64,000 nt of DNA from CAYVQE01 sp964633205 (GTDB lineage Bacteria; Myxococcota; B64-G9): positions 1-64,000 of the forward strand of contig CAZWFN010000009.1 in NCBI GenBank assembly GCA_964633205.1, written 5' to 3'. A program made the position numbers and the translations under genes. Positions 24,280 to 32,889 of this stretch are shown here, piece after piece. Within the stretch, counting starts at the first letter, position 1, and each line of letters opens with the position of its first letter. The notes under the pieces are model-generated. The model saw nothing but the letters and a program-made list of their open reading frames with translations. It had not been told where the DNA came from and made no database searches.

Positions 24280-25668
24280 ATGCGTTTTCTGGTGCTCAAC
24301 GGCAGCCCCAAGAGCGAGCTGAGCGTGACCCTGCAGTATGTGCGCTACCTCGAGCAGCGCTTCGAGCAGCACGACTTCGAGGTGGTGCAGCTGGCGCGCG
24401 AGGTCACCAAGCTGGAGCGCGATCCCGAGCGGCTGGCGGCCTTGATCGAGCGCATGGCCGCGGCCGACGGGCTGATCTGGTCGTGGCCGGTGTACTACTT
24501 TCTGGTGCCGGCGCAGCTGAAGCAGTTCATCGAGCTGCTGTTCGCCGCCGGGGCCGACCGCGCCCTGGAGGGCCGGATCGCCACCTCGCTGACCACCTCG
24601 ATCCACTTCTTCGACCACACCGCCCACGACTACATGCACGCCGTGGGCGAGGACCTGGGCCTCGAGGTGTTCGCCGGGCTGAGCGCCGAGATGATGAACC
24701 TGGTCAACCCGGCCTTCCGCCAGAGCCTGGAGCGCTGGTTCGAGGAGCTGGTGCGGGTGATCGAGCAGCGCGCCCCGCTGGCGCGGCGCTTCGCCCCGGT
24801 CAAGGCCTCGACCTTCAGCTACCGGCCGGGCCGCTTCAGCCCCAGCCAGCCGCCCAGCGGCCGGCGCATCGTGCTGATCAGCGACGCCGGCGAGCGGGAT
24901 GACAACCTGTTGGCCATGGAGCGGGTGTTGGCCGCCCTGCTCGGCGGCGACGTCGAGCGGCTGAGCCTGGCCGAGATGAACCTGGCCGGCGGTTGCCGCG
25001 GTTGTCTGCAGTGCGGCTGGGACGGCCGCTGTGTCTACAAGGATGGCTTCGAGCAGCTCTACCGCGAGCGCATCCTGGACGCCGACGCGCTGATCTTCTC
25101 GGGCGCGGTGCGCGACCGCTACCTGTCGGCCGGCTTCAAGCGCTTCTTCGACCGCTCCTTCTTCCTGGGCCACCGGCCGGAGCTGGACGGCAAGCTGATG
25201 CTGTGGCTGATCTCGGGCCCGCTGCGCCAGCTCGACACCCTGCGGGCGGTGATCGAGGGCTACGCCGGGGTGGCCCGGGCCAACCTGGTCGGCACGGTCA
25301 GCGACGAGGTGGAGCGTTCGGCCGAGCTGACCGCCCTGCTGGCCGAGGCGGCCGACAAGTTGATCCGCGGGCTCGATCGGCCGCTGCGCCGGCCGCGCAT
25401 GTTCCCGGCCGTGGCCGGCAGCAAGCTGTTCCGCGACTTCGTCTACCTGGCCACCGCCCTGTTCCGGGCCGACGACCGCTACTACCGCCGCCACGGCGTC
25501 TACGATTTCCCCCACAAGCAGCTCGGCCGGCTGGCCGGCGACCGCCTGCTGCGCCTGGCGCTGCACCTGCCCCCGCTGCGCAGCAAGGTCCAGCGCGACA
25601 TGCGCCGGCTGATGCTGCGCCCCTTCGAAAAGATCGTCGGCCCCGTACCCAAGCGCGGCTCCACCTAG
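24280..25668 (+). CDS. Tandem flavodoxin-like NAD(P)H-dependent reductase
   Basis: The 462-residue protein contains two flavodoxin-like halves. The first starts FLVLNGSPKSELSVT, the phosphate-binding loop of FMN-dependent reductases, and has SWPVYYF. The second starts near residue 205 (IVLISDAGERDDN) and has a cysteine cluster GGCRGCLQCGWDGRC. This resembles the Cys region of iron-sulfur flavoproteins of the NADPH-dependent FMN reductase superfamily. It probably reduces quinones or other small electrophiles. ATG 24280 has GGAGG 6 nt upstream. It lies between two toxin-antitoxin loci. Confidence 0.85.
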   Translation: MRFLVLNGSPKSELSVTLQYVRYLEQRFEQHDFEVVQLAREVTKLERDPERLAALIERMAAADGLIWSWPVYYFLVPAQLKQFIELLFAAGADRALEGRIATSLTTSIHFFDHTAHDYMHAVGEDLGLEVFAGLSAEMMNLVNPAFRQSLERWFEELVRVIEQRAPLARRFAPVKASTFSYRPGRFSPSQPPSGRRIVLISDAGERDDNLLAMERVLAALLGGDVERLSLAEMNLAGGCRGCLQCGWDGRCVYKDGFEQLYRERILDADALIFSGAVRDRYLSAGFKRFFDRSFFLGHRPELDGKLMLWLISGPLRQLDTLRAVIEGYAGVARANLVGTVSDEVERSAELTALLAEAADKLIRGLDRPLRRPRMFPAVAGSKLFRDFVYLATALFRADDRYYRRHGVYDFPHKQLGRLAGDRLLRLALHLPPLRSKVQRDMRRLMLRPFEKIVGPVPKRGST

Positions 25669-25789
25669 CCACAGTGCCGCCTGGCCCTGCAATCGGCCCC
25701 CGCCACCAAGTGCGGGCAAACCGGTTCCAGCTTGTGCGGGTTCTGCTGCGAAGCCGTGCTATGATGAGCGGGACGAAGGGAGAAATAGG

Positions 25790-26002
25790 ATGCCTAATAC
25801 CTATACCGCCATCACGAAGAAGGACGGCGACTGGTGGATCGGCTGGATCGAGGAGATTCCCGGGGTCAACTGCCAGGAAGCTTCGCGTGAGGAGCTGTTG
25901 GAGAGCTTGAAGACCACCCTCGAGGAAGCCCTGGAGCTCAACCGCCAGGAGGCGATCCGAGCTGCTGCCGCAGACTACACCGAGGAACCCGTCTCGGTAT
26001 GA
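25790..26002 (+). CDS. hicB: HicB-like antitoxin
   Basis: The 70-residue protein has the degenerate RNase H-like fold of short HicB proteins: YTAITKKDGDWWIGWIEEIPGVNCQ and then EELLESLKTTLEEALEL. It has no added DNA-binding domain. It sits before its toxin gene, the reverse of classical hicAB, and overlaps it by 4 nt (ATGA). A purine-rich ribosome site (GGGAG) precedes the ATG. A TATGAT at 25760-25765 may be the -10 box, but no good -35 is seen. Confidence 0.88.
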   Translation: MPNTYTAITKKDGDWWIGWIEEIPGVNCQEASREELLESLKTTLEEALELNRQEAIRAAAADYTEEPVSV

Positions 26003-26187
26003 AGCGCAGCCAGCTGATCCGCCACCTGCGGCGCCATGGCTGCGAGCTGTTGCGTGAAGGGGCACGCCATTCATGGTGGTCGAACCCGGCGACCGCAAGG
26101 CGTTCCTCGGTCCCCCGGCACCGCGAAATCCAAGATCTGCTGGCGGAGAAGATCTGCAAAGACCTCGGTATCCCGAAGATCGGTTGA
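25999..26187 (+). CDS. hicA: HicA-like mRNA interferase toxin
   Basis: The 62-residue protein matches HicA: KRSQLIRHLRRHGCELLREGARHSWWSNP has the catalytic His (His24). The C-terminal half has PRHREIQDLLAEKICKDLGI. HicA toxins cut mRNA in a translation-independent way until bound by HicB. The gene overlaps hicB by 4 nt, so production is coupled. It ends 10 nt before the convergent sulfotransferase stop codon. Confidence 0.9.
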   Translation: MKRSQLIRHLRRHGCELLREGARHSWWSNPATARRSSVPRHREIQDLLAEKICKDLGIPKIG

Positions 26188-26197
26188 GGTGTCCGGT

Positions 26198-27172
26198 TCA
26201 GTGCAGGAAGGCCGGTAGGTCCCACTCGGGGCTGGGGCCGGTGTGCAGGCGCCGGCAGCGCTGTTCGAAGCGGCGGCGCTGGGCGGCGCTGAGCGCCTGG
26301 CGGCCCTCGCCCGAGCGGCCGTCGCGGATGAACTGACCGCGCTGCAGGCCGCGTTCGAGCAGCAGGCCGGTGATGTGGTCGAAGCGCTGCTCGTGGCGCT
26401 TCATGTAGTCGAGCGAGCAGCGCTGGTGCACCCGGCGGCGCTGGGCCGGGGTGGGATGGAGCCCCAGGAAGTCGGCGATGCGGGCTATGCCCGTGGCCGG
26501 GTCGGCGCGCAGATCCTCGTAGCGCAGGTAGAGCACATCGGGCCGCTCGGCCAGCGCCCGCCAGCCGGCCACGTGCTTGAACCACGAGCGGTACTGCAGC
26601 TCGCCGCGCAGGAAGCGCTCGAAGAAGCGATCGAAGTCGCCGGCGAAGCCCAGGTGGGTGCGGTAGAGGTGGTAGTAGGACAGGGCCACGTCCAGCCCGT
26701 CGCGCTCGAGGTAGATGTAACGGCCCGGTTCGGGCAGCCATTGGTGCGGCAGATGGCTCTTGAACACCCGCGGCGAGGCCAGCCGCTCGAAGTCGACCGC
26801 CCGGGCCGCGCCCACCGCCAGCGAGCGCTCGAACCAGGGCGCCACCTGGCCGATGTGGTCGAAGTCCATGCGCCCGGCGGTGGTCAGCTGGTAGAGGATC
26901 ATCTGCAGCCAGGTGGTGCCCGAGCGCGGATAGGTCACGGCGTAGACGTCGTCCGGCCGCGGCCGGAACTCCAGCCGGCCGCGCAGGAAGTCGAGCAGCC
27001 GCGGCAGGTCCTCGGCCCGTTCCAGCAGCCGGCGGGCGCCGCGGCTGCCGGCGGCCAGCAACGCGGCCAGCCCCCGGACGCCGGGACCGCGGGCGGCCGA
27101 CAGCGGGCGCGAGCGGCCGGCAGCCGCGGCCGGGCTCCGGCTACCGGGGCGGCCGGGCTCAGCGCGGGGCAT
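26198..27172 (-). CDS. PAPS-dependent sulfotransferase
   Basis: The 324-residue protein has the 5'-phosphosulfate-binding loop YPRSGTTWLQ (81-90), and the 3'-phosphate signature YLERDGLDVALSYYH about 90 residues later. Both are characteristic of cytosolic sulfotransferases. These enzymes move sulfate from PAPS onto a hydroxyl or amine. Acceptor unknown. ATG 27172 overlaps the end of the aminotransferase gene by 14 nt, so translation is probably coupled and the two likely act on one pathway. The N-terminal 30 residues are Arg, Ala and Gly rich and may be less conserved. Confidence 0.92.
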   Translation of the reverse strand: MPRAEPGRPGSRSPAAAAGRSRPLSAARGPGVRGLAALLAAGSRGARRLLERAEDLPRLLDFLRGRLEFRPRPDDVYAVTYPRSGTTWLQMILYQLTTAGRMDFDHIGQVAPWFERSLAVGAARAVDFERLASPRVFKSHLPHQWLPEPGRYIYLERDGLDVALSYYHLYRTHLGFAGDFDRFFERFLRGELQYRSWFKHVAGWRALAERPDVLYLRYEDLRADPATGIARIADFLGLHPTPAQRRRVHQRCSLDYMKRHEQRFDHITGLLLERGLQRGQFIRDGRSGEGRQALSAAQRRRFEQRCRRLHTGPSPEWDLPAFLH

Positions 27173-28379
27173 GGCTGATGTGGACCGGGCGGGCGGTCTC
27201 GATGTCGGCCAGCGCCTCGACCAGCCGCTGGTTGTCGGCGCTGCGGCCGATGGCCACCCGCAGGTGGCCGGCGGTGAAGCGGCCCTCGCCCGGGATGCGC
27301 GCGGTGCGCACCCCGCGCTCGAGCAGGGCGCGGTGCAGCTGGCCGGCGTCCAGCCGCCGGTGGGCCAGCACCAGCAGGTTGCTGTCGCTGGGCAGGGCCT
27401 CGACCTCGCGCAGCCCGTCCAGCCCGGCCAGCAGCGCGGCCCGGCGCCGGCGGGTGTTGGCCCGGGTGCGGCGCAGGTGCTCGGTGCAGTCCATGGCCGC
27501 CGCGGCCGCGTCCAACGACAGCTGCGAGACCGGGTAGTTGGGTGCCTGCACGCGCAGCGCCTCGAGCAGCCGGGAGCTGCCGGCAGCGGCCCAGCCCACC
27601 CGCAGCGAGGCCAGCCCGTAGGCCTTGGAGAAGGTGCGGGTGACGATGGCGTTGTGGTGCGCATCCAGCAGGGCGCTGGCCGAGCGCACCCCCGCTTCCG
27701 GATCGCGATACTCGCCGTAAGCCTCGTCGAAGACCGCCAGCGCGCCGCAGCGTTCGGCCAGCGCGGCGATCTCCGCAGCGGCGCCGTCGGGCAGGCTGCC
27801 GCCGGTGGGGTTGTTGGGGTCGGCGATCCAGACGATGCGCGGCCGGGTGCGCTCCAGCGCCTCGGCGTAGCGGGCGCCGGTGTCCGCGGTCCAGCGGTAG
27901 CCGGCCTCTTCGTCCAGGGCCAGGTCGACCACCCGGGCACCGACCCGGGTGGAAAAGGAGCGGAACACGAAAAACGACGGCCGGCAGACCAGCACCCGAT
28001 CGCCGGGGCTCAGAAAGGCGGCCGCCACCTGGCCGACCATCTGCTCCACCCCGGCCGACAGCACCACCCGCTCGGGCCGCACCCCGTGCAGCCGGGCGAT
28101 GCGCCGGCGCAGCGGATGCTCGGCCGGCGACGGGTAGCGGCTCAAGTAGTCGGCGGCGTCGACCGCGGTCAGCCAGGCGACCAGCTTCTCGGCCACCTGG
28201 GGCGCGCAGCCGTCCGGGTTGCGGCCCAGATCCAGGCGCACCTCGGCCGGCTCGCCGCGGCCGTTGGCGGCCATCTGCTCCAGCGGCCGGGTGCCGTCGC
28301 GCACGTAGCCGGTCTCGCAGCGCCTGAGCGCCGCCTCGGTCAAGGTGTTGATGGCGTTTTCCGGATCGAACACTGGCAT
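27159..28379 (-). CDS. Class I/II PLP aminotransferase (HisC-like)
   Basis: The 406-residue protein has fold type I signatures. These are WIADPNNPTGGSLP (substrate and PLP contacts), FDEAYGEY (Asp pairing with the PLP nitrogen), RTFSKAYGLASLRVGW (the Schiff-base Lys) and a C-terminal LRVAIGRSADNQRL. The pattern fits the histidinol-phosphate aminotransferase branch, but there is no his operon, so the substrate is uncertain. The start is placed at ATG 28379. It lies in an AT-rich gap shared with the divergent transpeptidase gene, with TTGCGC-17-TATATT on the minus strand as a possible promoter. Confidence 0.87.
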   Translation of the reverse strand: MPVFDPENAINTLTEAALRRCETGYVRDGTRPLEQMAANGRGEPAEVRLDLGRNPDGCAPQVAEKLVAWLTAVDAADYLSRYPSPAEHPLRRRIARLHGVRPERVVLSAGVEQMVGQVAAAFLSPGDRVLVCRPSFFVFRSFSTRVGARVVDLALDEEAGYRWTADTGARYAEALERTRPRIVWIADPNNPTGGSLPDGAAAEIAALAERCGALAVFDEAYGEYRDPEAGVRSASALLDAHHNAIVTRTFSKAYGLASLRVGWAAAGSSRLLEALRVQAPNYPVSQLSLDAAAAAMDCTEHLRRTRANTRRRRAALLAGLDGLREVEALPSDSNLLVLAHRRLDAGQLHRALLERGVRTARIPGEGRFTAGHLRVAIGRSADNQRLVEALADIETARPVHISHAPR

Positions 28380-28526
28380 GGCCCCGGCCGCGGATGCCGC
28401 CTGCAGCGGCAGGCGTTCCAATTCCGGGTCAATATACTTATATTTCGCGCGCGGCGCAAATTTGTTGTAATATCGCCGATCGAGGACACAGGTGATGGTT
28501 GACCCGAGACCCACGGAGTGTGCTGA

Positions 28527-30083
28527 ATGCGGTTGCGGCAGTTGCCCTGGACGGTTCCGCTTTTTTCCTTGTTCGTTGTTTTCACGAGCGTTCTAGCCAA
28601 CAGCAGCAGCGCCTCGAGCCCGCTGCTGGATCCCATTCTGAACGCCATCGAGCAGGCCAGCCGCCAGGCGGTCGAGCCCATCGAGCTGCGCTGCCCGCCC
28701 ATCGGCGATATGGGCTTCGGCCCCATCTGGGAGGCGCCGGCCGACGACGACGCCGTGCTCGAGTTGAGCCGGCGCTTTCCGCTGATCGCCACCGCCACCA
28801 CCTACCGCTCGCACATTCGCGAAAAACCCGAGGCCGGCGCGGCCATCATGGGCCATGTGCGCTACGGCCGCTATCTGCGCGCGGCCGAGGCCGGCGGTGA
28901 GTGCGAGGGCGGTCATTGGCACGAGGTGGTCGGCGGCGGTTTCGTCTGCTCGGGCGAGTACTTCCACGTCGGCGACGCCCCGCTCGAGGTGCGCGGCACC
29001 TACGCGGCACCCAACACCGCCGACATCGAGCCCTACCGCTATGCCAAGGTCGTCAAGGGGTCGCCGCGCTTCTCCTCGCTGCCCAGCCCCGAGCAGCTGG
29101 CCGAGCTGGATGAGGATCCGGACGCCGAGCTGGATATCATTCAGGAGCGGCTGAACGGGGCGTACTTCCTGGCCGTGGATCGCGAGGCCACGGTGGCCGG
29201 CCGGAAGCTGCTGCACACCTCGGCCGGGCTGTGGGTGCGCGCCGCTGACGCCGAGTGGATCCCGCGCAGCCCCATGCACGGGGAGTTGCTCGGCCCCGAG
29301 CGCAAGCTGCCCATCGCCTTCGTCCACCGCGACCGGACCCGGCTGCTGTGCCCCGACCCCCACGCCCGCGGCACCGCCGTGGCCAGCGTCCAGGGAGGGG
29401 CAGCCGTCGCTGGTCAGCCCGGAGGGGACGCGCCCGCCGCGGGCGATGCGCCAGCTGGCGACGCGGCTGGGGCTGCCGTGAGCGGCGAGGCGGCAAGCCC
29501 CTCGCCGCCCGGTTGGCGCGTCTGCGGCAGCGCCGGCAAGCACGCCCGCTTCGCGGTGCGCCGCATCGAGCGGATCGGCGATGCCGAGCTGGTCATCGGT
29601 CCCGAGGACTGGGCCGCAGAGCGCGAGGCGCTGCGCATCGCGCGCGCCATCGAACGACCGGACGGCATCCCGGCTGGCGAGCGCTGGATGCACATCGACC
29701 TGGGCGAGCAGACCCTGGTGGCCTACGAGGACGGCGAGCCGCTGCTGGCCACCCTGGTCTCCAGCGGCCTGGACAGCCACGCCACGCCCACCGGGACCTA
29801 TCGGGTGCAGCGGCGCTACATCGTCAAGACCATGCGCGGGCCGGATCCGGACCACGGGGTCTACGAGGTCGGCGAGGTGCCCTGGACCTTCTACTACTAC
29901 GGCAACTACGCCGTGCACGGCGCATACTGGCACAACGTGTTCGGCAATCAGCGCTCCCACGGCTGCACCAACGTACCGCCGGCCGACGCCCGCTGGCTGT
30001 TCGGCTGGCTGGGCCCGCGGCTCGGCGAGGGCTGGAACGCCCGCTTGTACCGCGAGAGCGGCTGGACCCACTTCACCGATTGA
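28527..30083 (+). CDS. L,D-transpeptidase (YkuD) with SH3-like domain
   Basis: The 518-residue exported protein has a signal peptide (about 1-25). An SH3b-like region (about 90-160: TTYRSHIREKPEAGA and HWHEVVGGGFVCSGEYF) is followed by a low-complexity Gly-Ala-Pro linker (about 285-330). The C-terminal catalytic domain has the YkuD motif: His464 in HGAYWHNVFG, then His478 and Cys480 in SHGCTNV. These enzymes cross-link peptidoglycan or attach proteins to it. It is divergently transcribed from the aminotransferase across an AT-rich intergenic stretch. Confidence 0.9.
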   Translation: MRLRQLPWTVPLFSLFVVFTSVLANSSSASSPLLDPILNAIEQASRQAVEPIELRCPPIGDMGFGPIWEAPADDDAVLELSRRFPLIATATTYRSHIREKPEAGAAIMGHVRYGRYLRAAEAGGECEGGHWHEVVGGGFVCSGEYFHVGDAPLEVRGTYAAPNTADIEPYRYAKVVKGSPRFSSLPSPEQLAELDEDPDAELDIIQERLNGAYFLAVDREATVAGRKLLHTSAGLWVRAADAEWIPRSPMHGELLGPERKLPIAFVHRDRTRLLCPDPHARGTAVASVQGGAAVAGQPGGDAPAAGDAPAGDAAGAAVSGEAASPSPPGWRVCGSAGKHARFAVRRIERIGDAELVIGPEDWAAEREALRIARAIERPDGIPAGERWMHIDLGEQTLVAYEDGEPLLATLVSSGLDSHATPTGTYRVQRRYIVKTMRGPDPDHGVYEVGEVPWTFYYYGNYAVHGAYWHNVFGNQRSHGCTNVPPADARWLFGWLGPRLGEGWNARLYRESGWTHFTD

Positions 30084-30126
30084 GCCCGGAATGCCGATTT
30101 GCCCGCCGGATGGGCGCCGCCGGCGC

Positions 30127-30156
30127 TTGACGACCGCGGGCGGGCGCTCTTATGCT
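30127..30156 (+). promoter_or_regulatory. Promoter of the SUMF1-type lipoprotein gene
   Basis: TTGACG (30127-30132), 18 bp, TATGCT (30151-30156). An in-frame ATG at 30164 begins 7 nt after the -10 box and could be a leaderless start. The ATG at 30239, with a GGAGG site, gives a more usual signal peptide. Confidence 0.5.
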
Positions 30157-30238
30157 GGTGGCGATGTCCGCGGCCCCCGCGCGGTTTTCGACCGCCGGGC
30201 GCGGGCTTGCGGCTGCCGACGGGGGGGCGGAGGCGAGC

Positions 30239-31213
30239 ATGGATTCAGGTCCGCGAGAAGGCGGGGGATTTTTGCGGCGGCTGTCCGGCGCGTCCGGACC
30301 GAGCGGGCTGCTGCTCGCTGCGGTGTGGGGTCTGGCCCTGGCCGCGCCGGGCTGCATGGTCGACCAGGTCTGTTACTCGCCGGACGACTGCCCGGCCGAT
30401 CAATCCTGTCACTCGCTGACCGGCAACTGCAGCCCGGATCTGGTCTGCCACGTCACCTCCGATTGCCCGCCGGGTATGATCTGCGACGCGGAGACCCTTC
30501 GCTGCACCAGCGGTGAGTGCAGCAGCGACGCCGACTGCCCCGGCGACCAACGCTGCGTCGACGGATTGTGCCAATCCGGCGATCCCTTGGATTGTCCCGC
30601 GGGCATGGTGCCGGTCGAGAGCGCTTTTTGCATCGACAGCTACGAGGCCTCGCGGCCGGACGCCACCGAGCGCAGCGCGGGCAGCGACGAGTCGCAGGCC
30701 ACCTCGCGGCCCGGAGTGATCCCCTGGCAGGTCTCCTCGGGCTCCAACGCCGTGGCCCAGGCGGCCTGCGAGGCGGCCGGCAAGCGGCTGTGCAGCGAGA
30801 ACGAGTGGCGCATCGCCTGCCGCGGGCCGCAGGACACCGAGTACGCCTACGGCGACGACTACGACCCGGCCGTCTGCAACGGCATCGATACCTTCTGCGA
30901 CTGCGAGGAGGGGCCCTGCGCCGCCCACGATCCCTGCCCTTATCCGGGCTGCTTCCACGACTGCCGCGCTTACACCCGCTTCCACCTGCTGCCCACCGGT
31001 GAGCTGCCCGGGTGCACCAACGGCTACGGCGTCTACGACATCAACGGCAACCTGTGGGAGCACGTGCTCGACGGCGACGACAGCCGCATCCGCGGCGGCG
31101 CCTTCAACTGCTCCGATTCGCAGGAGTTGCACCGCTGCGACTACATCCCCGGCGACTGGCGGCCCTCGGCCAAGGGCTTTCGTTGCTGCTGGCGGCCGGA
31201 GGCGGGCGAATGA
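30239..31213 (+). CDS. Cys-rich lipoprotein with SUMF1/FGE-like domain
   Basis: The 324-residue protein has a lipobox signal (LAAPGC near residue 43). A Cys-rich region follows (about 44-115) with repeats like SDCPPGMIC and ADCPGDQRC, a style common in myxobacterial surface proteins. The C-terminal 200 residues resemble the formylglycine-generating enzyme fold: GMVPVESAFCIDSYEASRPD, KRLCSENEWRIAC, YGVYDINGNLWEHV and IRGGAFNC. Such domains in prokaryotes are often non-catalytic or modify proteins. The start ATG 30239 has GGAGG five bases upstream. The next gene overlaps by 4 nt. Confidence 0.85.
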   Translation: MDSGPREGGGFLRRLSGASGPSGLLLAAVWGLALAAPGCMVDQVCYSPDDCPADQSCHSLTGNCSPDLVCHVTSDCPPGMICDAETLRCTSGECSSDADCPGDQRCVDGLCQSGDPLDCPAGMVPVESAFCIDSYEASRPDATERSAGSDESQATSRPGVIPWQVSSGSNAVAQAACEAAGKRLCSENEWRIACRGPQDTEYAYGDDYDPAVCNGIDTFCDCEEGPCAAHDPCPYPGCFHDCRAYTRFHLLPTGELPGCTNGYGVYDINGNLWEHVLDGDDSRIRGGAFNCSDSQELHRCDYIPGDWRPSAKGFRCCWRPEAGE

Positions 31214-32853
31214 GCGCTGCAGCGGCGCGCAATGCGATGCTGGCCATCGGACTGTGGCTGGCCGCGGTACCGGCGGTGCGCGCGGCGGATGCCTGCGCCC
31301 GGCAGTGCGACGGCGACCCGGGTTGTCTGCGCCGGCAGGTCGAATGCCTGCTGGGCGCCGATCGGGCCCGCGAGGCGGTCGAGCTGCTCAAGCCGCTGGC
31401 CCGGGCAAACCCGGACCAGCCGGTGCTGGGGCGGCTGTTGGCCTGGGCCTACCACGCCTCGGGCAATGCCTTCTGGGCCATCCGCACCCTGCAAGGCCTG
31501 GTCGAGCGCGACCCGGGCGACTGCGCCAGCCGGGCCTGGTTGGCCTGGGTGCAGCTGCAGCAGGGCGATCCCGAGCTGGCCCGCCAGGCCCTGGCCGCCG
31601 AGGACTGCCCGGCGGATCCGGTCCAGCAGGGGCGTTGGGCCCTGCTGCTGACGGCCATCGCCCGGGCGGCCGAGGACGACGAGCAGGCCGCCGCGCACTT
31701 TGAAACGGCGACCGACGCCGAGCGGCTGCTGCCGGAGGATGCCCGGCTGCTGCGGTCCTGGCGGCCGGACTACTGGCCGGGCTGGATGGAGCCGGTGCAC
31801 CTGCGGGCCGAGCTGGGGCTGGGCTTTACCTCCAACGTCTCGGCCGGGCTGCCGGTGACCCAGGCCGGGGCCGACCTGGAAAGCCCGCTGCTCAAGCTCG
31901 ACCTGTTCGGCCGTTGGATCTGGCCGCTGTGGCGTACGGTGCAGCCGACCGCCGAGCTGGCGGCCAAGCTGAACTACCTCGACGATTTCCGCTACGGTGA
32001 CGCGGTCGACGTGCGCCAGGCCAACTACTTCGACGGCTCGGTGCGCGCCGGCTTGCGCATCCGCCTGTGGGGCATGCAGTCCTTCGTCGGCTACCGCGGC
32101 GACGTGTTCGTGCTCAACAGCCCCGATCCCATCAATCCGGCCACCGGCGAGCCGTACTCCTGGGGAGAGTCCGCGCCGCGCGTGTTCTACGAGGGCCACC
32201 GGCTCGATCTGGAGTTCGAGCCCGGCGGCGGGGTGACCCTGTTCGCCGGCGTGGGCGAGCGCCGCTTCCGGCGCACCTCGCGCACCCGCTGGGAGGTCGA
32301 CGGTGGCGGCGGCTGGTCGGCCAGACCGTGGAGCCGTCTGCACCTGCTGCTGGCGCTGAGCCTGCGTTACTACGGCGCCGACAGCGCGCTCTACGATCAG
32401 CTCGGCGGCACCCTGCTGGCGGTGGCCCGGCTGCGGCTGCCGGCCCGCTTGGTGGTCCGGCTGGGCATGAGCGCCGGGCTGGACTGGTACCCCAACGCAC
32501 CGCTGGCCACCGCCTCGGATCCGGACGCCGGTGGCCGCGACTTACTGCTCAAGCCCAAGCTGACACTCTGGGGGCCGAGCTGGGCCGGTTTCCGGTTGGG
32601 CTTGGGCTACGAGTACGCCTGGCGCGACTCGACCGCGCAGGTCAGCTTCGGCTACAGCGAGCACCGGGCCCTGTTGAAGCTGCGCTGGGTGTTCGACGTC
32701 AACCCCTGGGGGCCGGAGGTCGTCGAACGACCCGCCCGGGCGCCGCTGCCCTGGGGCGGCGCGGCCGGCGGCGGCGGCCTGGACGAGGAACGGATACAGG
32801 ATCTGCTGCGCCAGGACGAGGCCGCCCGCCGCGGCTCGTCCTGCGTCAACTGA
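31210..32853 (+). CDS. Secreted protein with TPR-like N-terminus and barrel-like C-terminus
   Basis: The 547-residue protein has a signal peptide (about 1-25) and helical tetratricopeptide-like repeats (about 40-170: AVELLKPLARANPDQPVLG). About 340 residues of alternating beta strands follow, with aromatic girdle residues such as LRAELGLGFTSNVSAGL and FRLGLGYEYAWRDS. Such TPR-barrel fusions occur in outer-membrane secretion or surface-exposure proteins. A Gly- and Ala-rich tail ends the protein. ATG 31210 overlaps the SUMF1-type stop codon, so the two are coupled. Confidence 0.78.
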   Translation: MSAAAARNAMLAIGLWLAAVPAVRAADACARQCDGDPGCLRRQVECLLGADRAREAVELLKPLARANPDQPVLGRLLAWAYHASGNAFWAIRTLQGLVERDPGDCASRAWLAWVQLQQGDPELARQALAAEDCPADPVQQGRWALLLTAIARAAEDDEQAAAHFETATDAERLLPEDARLLRSWRPDYWPGWMEPVHLRAELGLGFTSNVSAGLPVTQAGADLESPLLKLDLFGRWIWPLWRTVQPTAELAAKLNYLDDFRYGDAVDVRQANYFDGSVRAGLRIRLWGMQSFVGYRGDVFVLNSPDPINPATGEPYSWGESAPRVFYEGHRLDLEFEPGGGVTLFAGVGERRFRRTSRTRWEVDGGGGWSARPWSRLHLLLALSLRYYGADSALYDQLGGTLLAVARLRLPARLVVRLGMSAGLDWYPNAPLATASDPDAGGRDLLLKPKLTLWGPSWAGFRLGLGYEYAWRDSTAQVSFGYSEHRALLKLRWVFDVNPWGPEVVERPARAPLPWGGAAGGGGLDEERIQDLLRQDEAARRGSSCVN

Positions 32854-32889
32854 TCACAGCGGCGGAAAGGACGCGTACGGTATCAAGCG

